Source: Myrica gale
Lineage: Eukaryota; Streptophyta; Magnoliopsida; Fagales; Myricaceae
Direction of reading: 5' to 3'
DNA length: 64,000 nt
NCBI GenBank assembly: GCA_963930655.1
Contig: OZ005618.1
Span: 23,410,501-23,474,500, forward strand
This document shows positions 1-10,288 of this stretch, piece after piece (the stretch's first letter is position 1; each line of letters begins with the position of its first letter). The translations under genes and the position numbers were made by a program. The notes beneath the pieces are model-generated. The model did no database searches. It was not told where the DNA came from and was given only the letters and a program-made list of their open reading frames with translations.

Positions 1-83
1 ATATATTCCTCAGTTCTTTTTTCTTTTCTTCCACTCTTTCATATTGTCGCGGCTTTCAAACGAGAAGAAAAAGTGGCGTAAAG

Positions 84-1034
84 ATGAAGATTACCCTTGA
101 AGATCCAAGGACAGGTTGTCTGGCCGAATGCGAGTCCTTCGATAAACTCAAGAAGGAAGCAACTGAAGCTGCGGGTGGGAATCAAAAAGAGGCAGATCGG
201 TTGCTGACCGAGAGGATCCTGAGTGATTTCATTCAATTCAACGCGAAAAAGAAACAGGAGTCTCCACGTTTAGCTTTGGATTTTGACTCTGAGAAGCATA
301 CTGCGGTTTCACCTTGCAGGAAAGAAAAAACTTTGAAGTTGAAAATCAAACTCCCGAAGAAACCCGAGTCTTTAGCCATAAACTCTATCAACTCGGTGGC
401 ACAACAGTCTGTAGGTTCGGGTTTTTGGCCCGATCTTGTTGCTTCTGACAATAAGAAGAGAAAGAGACTCGCCTCTACAACCAATCTCTCGGCTAAGAAT
501 GCCGAAATCAACCACAGCGGAGAACAACCCATGGAAGGAAAGCCCATGCAATCCAAAAGGCACAAGAGGACGAATTCAAAAGTGACTCAACAAGTGGGTC
601 CCGATCCACCGCCCGACTTGCCCAAAGAGTTTAGGGACAGAATAATGGGGATGCAAGGCTATGACATTAAACTTGTAATCCAAAAGGAACTGTCAGATAC
701 TGATTTGAGAGCTACCTGTGACCGTTTGTCAATTCCAAACAAACAAATCAGGGCTGAGTTTCTCACGAAAGAAGAAAAGGTGGATATGGAGAAAAGGAAA
801 AGAAATGGGATTCATTTTGAGGGAATGCAAGTTCCTCTTATGGAACCCAACCTTGAAAAGTCAAACATATCAGTGAAGAGGTGGAAGTTGGGTAGTCACA
901 CCACCAACATATTGAGCTCTCCGTGGAATGAAGTTGTAAAGAGAAATAGCCTCAAGTCAAAAGATATTGTCCAACTCTGGTCCTTCAGAGCCGATCAAAG
1001 GCTTTGGTTGGCACTCGTTAAGCTAGGATCTTAG
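84..1034 (+). CDS. B3 domain-containing protein, DUF313 (At2g31720-like) family
   Basis: Single-exon gene of 316 residues, beginning at the first ATG after a CT-rich leader and ending at TAG. The N-terminal half is charged and low in complexity, with basic clusters such as KKRKR and KRHKR that could be nuclear localisation signals. From about residue 175 to the end lies the conserved DUF313 form of the B3 fold: PDLPKEFRDRIM, a hydrophobic stretch around GYDIKLVIQKELSDTDL, then FLTKEEKVDM, GIHFEGMQVPLMEP and a C-terminal block with VVKRNSLKSKDIVQLWSFR. Members are plant-specific nuclear proteins presumed to bind DNA. They are often expanded and of unknown target, so the function here is only inferred. 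Length and domain order look normal and no break is visible. The 3' flank has no obvious poly(A) signal that I would vouch for. Confidence 0.85.
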   Translation: MKITLEDPRTGCLAECESFDKLKKEATEAAGGNQKEADRLLTERILSDFIQFNAKKKQESPRLALDFDSEKHTAVSPCRKEKTLKLKIKLPKKPESLAINSINSVAQQSVGSGFWPDLVASDNKKRKRLASTTNLSAKNAEINHSGEQPMEGKPMQSKRHKRTNSKVTQQVGPDPPPDLPKEFRDRIMGMQGYDIKLVIQKELSDTDLRATCDRLSIPNKQIRAEFLTKEEKVDMEKRKRNGIHFEGMQVPLMEPNLEKSNISVKRWKLGSHTTNILSSPWNEVVKRNSLKSKDIVQLWSFRADQRLWLALVKLGS

Positions 1035-1500
1035 GACTTTCTTCTTCTGAACCATCCAATTTATCAGCTTTTGTTTCTTGTTAACATGTACTGAGATGTG
1101 TTCCTTGTAGATCTTGATTGATTTGTAGTAGGCTTAACTAGTCAATCTAGTACTGGTAGGAATTGTAAATCTCTTGTTCCTATGGAATTATAAATGGACA
1201 TACAACATTTTTGCATGGTAGAGCAAATTGTTGTGGCTTATTTTATCTCTGTGCACAGCGTGACAGGAGGAGACCACGGAAACTAGTCACTCAAAAGATA
1301 TTTCACCGATCATTTCATTCGATCAAGTGGTTATGGGTGGAGAATTAGGACTTGGGAGGAGTAAACGGAAGATCGGTGCAAAACTCCCATGTAGCTGAAA
1401 AATGCTACACAGATTCGATGCAGTGTTATATAATCTTCTATAAATTGAAGTTTGTAAAAAATAAGTCCTACGGATGATTTTATAGGGTAGTTTGTTTTTA

Positions 1501-1875
1501 GGGCAAAATAAGTATTTACTTACAAACTATCATAGTTTCTTCACTTTGCACCTTGAACTACCAGTTTTGACACATTACAGTCTCTAACTACCGATTTAAG
1601 ATATTTTGTACCATTTTTCAAATTTTTAAACTAAAATGACGAAAATGCCTTGGTCCACTATGCATATATTAAAGATATTATTGTCAATTCATTAAGTTCT
1701 CGAGAGTATTATTCTCAAGACCGAAGGTGCGCGCAAAGTATCTAACATTAGTAGTTGAAGGATGCAATGTGACAAAGTAGTTAGTTTAGGGTGCAACGAC
1801 GTGTCCAACATTAATAGTTAGATGGTATAATATATCGAAGACCTAATTGTTGATGGGTGAAAAATGTATTTACCC
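1501..1875. mobile_element. Imperfect long inverted-repeat MITE
   Basis: The two halves are imperfect reverse complements. The left arm opens with GGGCAAAATAAGTATTTAC and the right arm closes with GTATTTACCC. Both arms carry phrases of the type 'TTTGCACCTTGAACTAC' and 'ACATTACAGTCTCTAACTACC'. There is no coding capacity. The layout of roughly 150-bp diverged arms around a short centre fits an old nonautonomous foldback or MULE-like MITE. I could not define the target duplication. Confidence 0.5.
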
Positions 1876-1952
1876 TTTGATTATCTAGTTTGATTTCAAT
1901 GGATTTTACCAATCCAACCTAAGTATAATTTTCATAAAGTAGTTTGTTTTAT

Positions 1953-2134
1953 GGGGGTGTTTGTTTCCCCAAAATTTTGGGGTTCGAAATTTCCAACAAA
2001 ACAAACACACTCCAAAATTTTTAACTTTTACACACACACTCTCTACTTTTCACAAACCCCAATAAATCTCAATAAATTAAAGATTCCCAAAATTTCGGGA
2101 ATATTCCCCGAAATTTCCACAAACAAACACCCCC
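1953..2134. mobile_element. MITE with terminal inverted repeats GGGGGTGTTTGTTT
   Basis: The element opens with GGGGGTGTTTGTTT and closes with its exact reverse complement, about 182 bp in all. The interior is AT-rich, with further inverted pieces such as CCCCAAAATTTTGGGG. There is no coding potential. Termini resemble those of the element at 21691-21900 and of a fragment near 40138. The target duplication is unclear (the flanks read TTTTAT and ATATAT), so the superfamily is not settled. Confidence 0.7.
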
Positions 2135-2590
2135 ATATATGAAATTCTTAACCAATCGTGAACACAATTGCCAGGGTACATCTTCACTGGCTACCTTGTC
2201 TTTGAGGGCCAAAAAGACCTTTGCTGAATGAGTAACAAAATATTTTCTAACAAATATTTTTAAAAAAAAAACCCATTAAATTTTATAGTCAAATAATTAA
2301 AAATGCTCAATAAGCTAACAAAAAAAATTAAAAGCACAATAAATTTATATTATCCACGTGACCAATATTTCGGCCAGGCGTAGCCAACCCATGGCTGGTT
2401 GAGTCCTACTTCACAACACGCACGAATTAGGCTGCAATTAATCATTAGTAAACTGGAACTTGCTTTGTGACCGTTGGGAGCAAAGGCGGTGACAACCCTT
2501 CTCTCCAAATATTAAAAGCTTCTCTGCGCGCGTAGATTTCCCAGTAAAAGAAGGTTTAACCCAAACCTTTCTCCACGAGGAATTCCGTTG

Positions 2591-2597
2591 TATAAAA
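2591..2597 (+). promoter_or_regulatory. TATA box candidate for the small repeat-protein gene
   Basis: TATAAAA lies about 170 bases before the ATG at 2766, in a pyrimidine-rich stretch. This would leave a leader of about 140 bases. It is a sequence match only. Confidence 0.4.
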
Positions 2598-2765
2598 CAA
2601 AACCCAATAGCTTATTTCTCCTCCAGATTAACTATTTATCCCTGTTCTCAAGTCAGTTTGATCTGTCTGTCGCTCGATCTGTCCTCACGCGTCAGAAGTT
2701 GAACATACCCACTCTCCGTAATTCCTTTCCTCACGTTCTGTTCTTTGAATTTCAATCCTCTTATC

Positions 2766-3224
2766 ATGGAGATCGAGAGCATTGTTGATCACGAAGACAA
2801 GCGGGATCTTTCGCCTGTCAATGGCTCATCTCTTGAGATCGAGAGCATTGCTGGTCACGATGACAAGCGGGATCTTTTGCCTGTCAATGGCTCTTCTCTT
2901 GAGATCGAGAGCATTGCTGGTCACGATGACAAGCGGGATCTTTCGCCTGCCAATGACTCTTCTCTTGTGCATGCACCGACGGTGACAAATATTGTTGGTG
3001 TTGGTGACGAGCCATATGGCCTACCTTCTGATGAGAGCTTCTTTGATGCGCTCATAATTGAGAAGAGTCCCGAAGAGACAAGTTCTGCTCATGATTGTTC
3101 TGGTGAAAAGGATCGCTGTCGTCTGGCTCTTGAGTTGTTGGGTAACGATTTTGGCCCGGGGCCACTTGTTTCTTTGGAAGTGTTCCTCAAGGCTCTGCAA
3201 ATGAACGATTCTAAGGTGGATTAG
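2766..3224 (+). CDS. Small acidic protein with three tandem 22-residue repeats, unknown function
   Basis: An uninterrupted frame of 152 residues starts at ATG 2766. A longer version starting at 2745 would begin with TTG, which is not credible in a plant. The first half is three head-to-tail copies of a 22-residue unit beginning EIESIAGHDDKRDL and ending NGSSL. The second half is unique and acidic, with GLPSDESFFDALIIEKSPEE and a C-terminal LALELLGNDFGPGP. There is no signal peptide, membrane segment or known domain that I can recognise. A TATA box upstream and phase preservation of all three repeat copies support a real gene. The product could be an intrinsically disordered regulator, but that is a guess. 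A pseudogene or chance frame is possible. Confidence 0.5.
   Translation: MEIESIVDHEDKRDLSPVNGSSLEIESIAGHDDKRDLLPVNGSSLEIESIAGHDDKRDLSPANDSSLVHAPTVTNIVGVGDEPYGLPSDESFFDALIIEKSPEETSSAHDCSGEKDRCRLALELLGNDFGPGPLVSLEVFLKALQMNDSKVD
2769..2966 (+). repeat. Three 66-bp in-frame tandem repeats
   Basis: Copies lie at 2769-2834, 2835-2900 and 2901-2966. The second and third are almost identical and the first differs at a few bases (GTTGATCACGAAG against GCTGGTCACGATG). The unit is a multiple of three, so the frame is kept. Confidence 0.9.
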
Positions 3225-4344
3225 TACCAAACGCACATCGTGTGCTGCTTCTTTGGTCGACGGGCATTGCTAGGGGAATAACACTGCTTCCTGATTCATA
3301 ACGAACTCTTCCTTCTGCTGCTTTTTTTTTTTAGATCTTCTCGGGAGAGCTTCTGATGTAGGAAACATACGTTCAGGTTTTGTCTTTTAGTTGATTTCCA
3401 ATTCAGATTATAGACTTTTCGTTTGTTTCAAAGACTTCTCTGCAAAAGAGATGGTCGAGTTGTATATTTTATTCAGCAATTAATTCAGAAAAGTTGTTTT
3501 CCACCGTGTCAGATCCAATAAGACTTAAGCCTTGATTTTGTTTTCTGACCCCACTTTTGCTCTATGATCATCCTTTGGTTTTACGGATCATATGCTTTAT
3601 TATTTTCTTTATAACGAGGCCCAAAGGTAATTTCATTTAAGGAGCTGTTTAGTTTACTAGGGTTTGTTTAGAAATGGATTATGGTTTTGCTTTTGGTTTT
3701 AGTTTTAGTTTTGGGTTTAACTTTTAAATTTCAAATTTTAAAATTTAAATATTGTTTTATTGTGAGGGTTTGTTTGGTTGTTTAATTATTGGAATGATTT
3801 ATATTTTAATTTAATTAAATAATATTAGTTTATAGTTATTATGATATTCAAAAAATAAAAATATATATATATATTCTAAAAAATCAGAAAAATATATCAT
3901 TCAAAAAATAAGTATAAAATAGTTTCATAAATATAAAATAGATCAAATTAAATTAAAAGACGGATAAAAATCGTGCAAAATTTATAAAACAAACAAAATT
4001 TTAAAAATAATAATAATAAATTAAAATATTTTGATTAAAAGATTTCAAAAATAAAAACTTAACAATAATTAGTAAAATGCATGTATGACTCTTTTCCATC
4101 TATTAATTAGTAACATGTGATGATGCCAAAAATCATCACTGTCTGGAGTCGATTAGACCTGAAAAGGAACAAGAAGAGGGGGAGACGTCAGATCCAGAGA
4201 CTCCGATGCCTAAGTGAGATCTCAAGAAGATTTGAGTATGAGAGGAGCGATTAAAACTTGAAGAATGGAATTAAGCATGAGACTTTAGACTTGAATTAAA
4301 CGTGAGAGAATATGAAGAGGAATACTTGCCTATTTATATGTAGA
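3225..4344. other. 3' flank and AT-rich spacer
   Basis: The first 400 bases are probably the 3' UTR of the upstream gene. From about 3640 to 4080 the sequence is very AT-rich, with poor-quality MITE-like text (GGTTTGTTTGGTTG). I see no gene. Confidence 0.4.
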
Positions 4345-4570
4345 GGAATTATAGTCCTAAGAGGAGTCCTAATAATATGAGCCTTAGGACTCTTTTAAAT
4401 GAAGGCGTTAGTCCTAAGAAAAGTCCTAATAATGTGAGCCTCAGGACTGTTTTAAATGGAGGCCTTAGAGTCATAAGAGGAGTCCTAATAATGTGAGTCT
4501 TAAGACTCTTTTAAATGGAGGCATTAGAGTCCTAAGAGGAGTCCTAATAATGTGAGCCTCTTTTAAATAA
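4345..4570. repeat. Minisatellite, about four copies of a ~60-bp unit
   Basis: Each unit contains AGTCCTAAGAGGAGTCCTAA followed by TAATGTGAGCC and a variant of GGACTCTTTTAAATG. Copies begin near 4351, 4410, 4468 and 4528, and the last is shortened. Units are 58-61 bp, vary by a few bases, and are not coding. Confidence 0.8.
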
Positions 4571-5154
4571 TTAAACGGGAAAATATGGAGGGATAAATTC
4601 TCATATGCGCGGGCTGGGGCCTTGGGCGCTGAGTATACACCGCGCGGTTAGACCAAGTTGCTGACTACTGAACAGGGAAAGGCTTCATGTCTTTGCTGCA
4701 ATTGGGAGTGACAAGTAGTCTCTCATCTTTGTCCAACAAGTTGAAGCATATTCTTGTCATCAAATAGCCTCTAACTGCAGCATTTCAAGAGATAACATTC
4801 AGAATATGAGGAAAACACATCCATCTTTTTTTTTCCTGTTTTTTTCTTTGCAAACCTTACAAACGAAAACTAAGAAAGTGAGCTCAAAGCACGAGCCAAA
4901 ACATGTTCCGGTAAACAAACGGGATAACAACACCAAAGGAAAACACATCCATCAAACACGACAATTTCAGGGGAGGCATGTACCATTTTGTGATGTGATT
5001 CCGGAATCATTATCTGTACATAATATAAAACCAAGAAACACTGCTGAAAGATAAAAAAATCCTTTTTTACAGAATAAAAAAACTATGCTCCCTATTCAAC
5101 ATCATATTTGATATGTATCAGGTAATAATAATTTGGGAGAAAGACGACTTACTT

Positions 5155-8010
5155 TTAAGAACTTGGCAGCAACCGACCATTATACATCTTATCAAGTAAT
5201 TGTCGCGCGTCAGGCCTCCTAAGTAGACCTTTGTTATTTGGTAAACCAGTCCCTAAACAAACAGGGCACACAAGTTTCCCTCGACCTGCACACAATGAGA
5301 ATTAGGAATCACCCATCCAAGTAAATTCATAACACAACTAACCTAATTACAGATAAGTGAATGGAATGTGCTCATATCTATTGGATGTCAAAAAAAGATC
5401 CCAAGTCTTCAATTGGTGAATCAATACAAGATAATGGTAACATCACTATATATTCAGAATAACAGGAAGCAACTGTTCTTTACCAAAATAACAAACGCAA
5501 AGATGGAAGCCATAAAGTACATACCATAACAATTTGGACATTCTGTGAATTCATAAACATCTTTAGCTCGTTTTTCGGTTGAGAGCTTTCCATTTTCCTG
5601 TACCACCACACATATCACCTAAATAAAAAGCAAACGAACATCTTATGGAATGGAGTTGGGTACTACGTGTAACACAGAACTGAAAATGGAGATGTATGCA
5701 GAGAAGATTCCAAGGAAGATACATTTTGTATTTCCTTACCTAGCAACTAAAAACAGATTATGAAAGCTGCTAGTGGAGAATGCAGCAGTGGTCGTTACCA
5801 TTTTTCTCTTTACTTCTTATTCCCTTCTGAGTGGCAGTGGTCATTGCCATGTTAAGTTATAGTAGTCGACAATAACTATCAAGTAGGATTCCCATGGCCT
5901 AAAGATCACGACATAAAGCAGTTTAAAGAGTGAGAGAGTCCTTCTCACTATTCCATTGAGACCATGAGACGGTCTTTCTCAAACACAGGATTTTTAGAAA
6001 ACCAATGACAGATCAATAAACTAAACTAGGCATTATTATAGTCGGGAGATGAGGTAAAGAGAGGTGATTGATATTCACTTCAATGGTGGAAAAGGAGTAC
6101 AAAAACAAGAGAAGATAAGAGGTAAACAAGATCCATAAGCTAGATAGCAATGTCACCTCTCATGTCTAATATCATCACAGTTTACATTTATACAATATTT
6201 ACAAAGCTCGCAGTCCTAAAATTCTCAAGTTGTGCGTATATATAGCAAATTGTGTACATCGTACTCAAACTCAGATCATTCCGATGAGAAGATTAAGTAA
6301 ACATGAGAAATGAAAATCAAATCAACACTTACAAAGTATAGCACCGCTGCCACTACAGTTTCGGCATACTGGTCTTTCTTTTCCTTCTTTTCCTTCTGAA
6401 GCAGTTGCCTTTTCAATGGAAAGAGATGTGCCAAAATTGTTTATCAACGATAGAGTTGAACATATACATGTGAGACAAGAACGCCGAGAGATTGGTAATG
6501 GAAACCCCTGTGGTGAAAAAGTAAATCCTCAGTTTGTTGATAGTAAGCGCTTTCTGTGAGAATCTAATGTTGTGGATGCGGTCGATCTAGTAGTTCATTT
6601 ACATTCAGCTAAACAGTTTCTACAATAAATCAATTTTGTGCTTACAAAATAGAGCCAATTTTTAGTATGTCCACCATCAAATAATCAAAGTGATTGTCCT
6701 TTCCTGGAGCATTATCTCTTAAGAACAGGAAAGCCCATCTAGAGCACAATTACATGTTCTCGAGCAGAACAGTTTGTAAAGAGAAGGATAGGCTTTCTCT
6801 CTAACATACCATTCAAAGAAATATACAACAACTTCAACGTGACCCAAGGCCCCCAACAAACAGAACAACTTCTCCCCTTGGAAACATTCCAAGCAAACCC
6901 AATGGTAGTCACACATGATTCCTCAATGGATTCGGCAAAAACAGAGAAAGCACCAACTTGTAGATGTCCATTAGTGAAAGCAATTGAAAACGATCGAGTA
7001 CTTGTTCTCCCCTTACCACTCAGCAATCCATGTCTAGAAAATTCTCACCTGATAAATGGTTATCATGCACACTTAAACAAATATTTGGTAATAAACCATG
7101 AAGTCTTTACCTTTGCTGGTTCTGATGATTTTTCTGAATCAACTGGATTCTGTTGCTCATTTTTCAAACTAAGTCTCGCAGGAACCAGAACTGACTTAAA
7201 ATTGACTGCCATTTGAAAGAAAGGAGTGCAGAGTTAAAACCACTTTCCTCCCAACCGATATTACAAACGGAAGTAGAAACAATAAATGCCTAAAAATAAA
7301 CTTGGAAACCATCTGAACATCCCCATAAACCAAAAAAAATTGATATTTTGATTCATCAACACCGAAAATGATGGCGTCTGTGCAAGTTTAAAAACCCCAC
7401 CGTCGTGATGTCGTTTCAGTCCTATTCTCAGAATTCATAGCAACATAATCATTTCCTCCATATACCAGTTCTCAAGAACAAGAGAGAAAAAAAAACATAT
7501 TCCTAGCTTTGGAACCTATCTAGTTTAAAAGGAACTCCGAGCAGTTTTTTTTCGTTTTTAAGAGAGGGAGGGGTTAAGAAACGCAGCGCAGGACCTCCGA
7601 ATACAGAATTCTTATGCATAAAAATGAGAGTCCAAAATGAACCGAAGTCCGAAACGCCATGGAAAACCACTTCAGCCTGTTTTGGAAGATTCATCAACGA
7701 ATAAGAATAGCTTTTGAAAATATGAGAAGTGCTTGTAAATGTAGCAAGTCTACTTATTTTGATGAACCAAACAGGAATTTCAGCAAGCATAGTCCGGAGC
7801 TCAGTTTTTACTTTAGACAGTAATTTAATGCTAGAATACTCGAGCAGCTCCAAAGGGTTCGAGTTTCTATCCTGGACACTTCCCATGTAGGCTCAATTTC
7901 TCTAGCGGGTGCTTGCACATATATGAGAGAGAGAGAGAGAGCTCACAGTGGTCGGAGGAAGCTGAAGCACAACGTTGTGGAATAGCTGAGAGGTGAGAAG
8001 AAGATGCCAT
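5155..8010 (-). pseudogene. Chloroplast DnaJ-type (BSD2-like) cysteine-rich zinc-finger protein, one-base frameshift
   Basis: Five exons on the minus strand: 8010-7947, 7205-7111, 6408-6333, 5618-5525 and 5285-5155. All have GT-AG borders and matching phases. Together they encode about 152 residues with a serine-rich, transit-peptide-like start (MASSSHLSAIPQRCASASSD). All four CxxCxGxG motifs of the DnaJ zinc finger are present: [24 protein letters not shown] and CPVCLGTG. The C-terminus reads GLPNNKGLLRRPDA, then DKMYNGRLLPSS. Small plastid proteins of this class (BSD2, PSA2 and LQY1 are the studied ones) act in assembly of Rubisco or photosystems. Which orthologue this is I cannot say. Exon 4 is 94 bp where phase demands 93. 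A run of five A (T at 5571-5575) in NRK-RAKD puts translation onto a stop a few codons later. Everything downstream is still conserved, so this is a very recent break or a sequencing error. Confidence 0.82.
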
Positions 8011-8442
8011 TCTCTCCGTCTCGCGCTCTCTGTCACACCCACAGTCCACAGAGGTACACAATGGAGTATGGAACGTAGAGTTGTGGAGGGCCTCTCGTTC
8101 ACCATCACCCAGAATCTCGAAAAGCCATTCACCGTAGCAGCCTTTTCTAATCGTTTCACAGGAACGTCATCGTTTTTCCTGAACATTTTTCAAAGTTTTT
8201 GCAGCGGTGACTACATTTTGTGAAGGCGAGATTCTTCGAGCTAAACACAACTCGTTGCCAGAACGCGCTATAATCGCGGCAAAATCATATCGTTCATCCC
8301 TAATCTGCCGCTTCCATAAATCACTGACTCAAAATTATACCTTCAAAATATCGCTTAGAAAAAAACATATACCTTCAAAATTCCACCAATTTGTACTCAA
8401 CACGTTCCAATATGTTCTCGTTGAGCCAACGAGTTAATCACT
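8011..8442. other. Upstream region of the zinc-finger gene
   Basis: Probable promoter and leader of the minus-strand gene. Open frames of about 76 codons here lack support. No motif is strong enough to call. Confidence 0.3.
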
Positions 8443-8918
8443 TGTTATACTCCGAATTCCACGTGAAGTGAGAGAGGAAAATGAATAAAAGATGGATTTC
8501 ATAAGAGTCAAGTCGGAACTTTATTAGATTGTATTGGGCTTTATAATGATCTAAGAGGCTTCAAGAGCAACCTTGACTAGTCCTTTTGATGTCAAAGCAC
8601 AGATGTGACTAGTGTTTGTCCTTGAGTCGTTATAAATGGTATCAGATGAGTCTTAGTAACCACCAATGTGAGCTTAGTGGACCTTGACAAGGACGTCAAG
8701 GATTTAAGGAGGGGAGATTGAGATACCTCGAATCTCACGTGGAGTAGGGGAGGAGAATGAATGGGAGATGAGTTCTATAAGGGTCAAGTCCTACATTAGG
8801 ATCTTACTAGGTTGTAATGTGCTTTATAATGATCCAAGAGGCTTCAAGAGCACCTTGACTAGTTATTTTGAAGTCAAAACACATATATGACTAGTATTTA
8901 TCCTTGGCTCGTTACAAA
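8443..8918 (+). mobile_element. TRIM (nonautonomous LTR retroelement), family 1, older copy
   Basis: Two direct repeats of about 195-200 bp (8443-8636 and 8719-8918) begin TGTTATACTCC and TGAGATACCTC and share the phrase CTTTATAATGATC. They flank an 82-bp core. The core opens with TGGTATCAGATGAG, the primer-binding site for initiator tRNA-Met, and closes with the purine tract AAGGAGGGGAGAT. There is no coding sequence. The repeats differ at many positions, so the insertion is old. A second copy lies inverted at 24300-24787. Confidence 0.75.
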
Positions 8919-9697
8919 TTCCATCAATAATCTAAATTGATTTAGAAAGAAAAAAGAAAACTAGCATTTAACTAGTAATGAATTGAATAACTTGTTCTAG
9001 GCCGTCGATAAAACGTGTTGGTGAAATGTGTACCTTTATTAGGACCTCATTCTTAGGATTGAAACCGAACACGTATTGTCCAACATACTCTGTAAGTACT
9101 CTAGTTTACTATAAGCACCACTTCTTCTTTTTTTAAATGGCAAAAAGAGCGAAAATGGGCGACTAATTTATTCTACTTCTTAGACCATACAAACCTTTAC
9201 CTTCGGCAGAATATTTGAATTGAGCATAGCTATTCACAAAAGAAGGACCTTCACCACAACCACATAATAATGTCGTTGATTTTGAAGACGAGGGAGTTTG
9301 ATCAGCAAACCTCTTGCCCTCATACCTACTTATAGGTACCCCTATTTTCAACTCCTAAATCAACTAGACTACCACGCCTCTTAGGTTTTAAAGCCTTGAA
9401 ATTGAATGGACTTCCCAAACAATGAGACAGGCGTTTGATTATCACTCTAAAATTTCGGATCTGATTAAAAAAAACTACAAAATAATCTATATCTTTTTAT
9501 TAAATAAATTTTTTTATTATAATATTCATTTAAATCTTCTCTCTTTTCACTTTTTCACTGACTCACGTACCTCAAAATTTCCACAACCAAACACCACATT
9601 GAATTTCCAAGAACATCGATTGCATTTCATTTTGTATCTCTATAAGTCCACTTGCGAGGTACTCCTCTCGCAATGACACGTTATGTCTTCATTTCTT
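8919..9697. other. Spacer with a MITE-like AT-rich block
   Basis: No gene seen. About 9425-9605 has an AT-rich interior (TTTATTAAATAAATTTTTTTATT) and a CACTTTTTCACT phrase. Both resemble text at 47090-47240, in the 23113/29184 elements and in the one at 21691, and suggest a degenerate MITE. Confidence 0.35.
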
Positions 9698-10275
9698 TTT
9701 TTTTTTTTTCTAAGCCAAGATAAGAACATTCACACCACAGCTGTTAACAGAAGAAAAATACAATTAAGGGGGCTTGTAAAGTCGTTCGCAGTTTAGAATA
9801 AAAGGGGAGGATAACATCCACATCTATGATCCTCGAACGATTAGTCAGAGCCGTCCACTTAGCAATCTTATAGGTAAGGTGACTCTGCTTTCTAGGAGCC
9901 CGAGACAAAGACCAAGAAGGGTGCAATGACAGTGCAACATGGCAAGCTTTAAAATCTTCGACAAGATATCCCTCTACGTCCTTAGCGTTTTGGGGAATAG
10001 TCGAGCAAGAAACCAAAGAATCTCCTTAAATAAAGACAGGTCGCCCTTGGTAATTCTCAGTGAGGCAGCAAGCTAGAAGAGCAGCTTTAATTTCTCCCCA
10101 TAAAAGGTTGGACATCAAGAATAACATTGGTCCAAACCTATAGTAGATTGCCTTCATGGTCTCTATAAAGAGCAGCAATGAATGAGAAACATGTGCAAGA
10201 ATTAACAAGCAACATCAAGATTAATCTTAACACTTGAGGCAGGAGGAGGAGACCAACGAACAATTAACTAGCTGA
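9698..10275 (-). mobile_element. LINE 3' end with RVT_3-type RNase H remnant and poly(A) tail
   Basis: On the minus strand the translation gives SPPPASSVKINLDVA near the top, then GEIKAALLACCLTENYQG and a tail with HPSWSLSRAPRKQSH and YKIAKWTA. These are the hallmarks of the RNase H-like domain (RVT_3) found at the end of plant LINE ORF2 proteins. The domain is split between frames (a stop after INLDVAC, and at least one shift before the GEIKA block). An A-rich tail (T-run at about 9699-9711 on the plus strand) ends the element. It is 5'-truncated, as most plant LINE copies are. Confidence 0.7.
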
Positions 10276-10288
10276 TTAGTGTTCCATA

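Noticed and set aside
2745-2765. Seven-codon upstream extension of the small repeat protein
   Set aside because: It starts with TTG. The first ATG is at 2766.
3640-4080. Another MITE
   Set aside because: It contains GGTTTGTTTGGTTG and AT-rich text, but I could not find matching ends or a target duplication.
6739-7216. Frames of 95-125 codons in the second intron of the zinc-finger gene
   Set aside because: They are intron text and partial antisense of exon 2. The conserved protein is read from the spliced minus strand.
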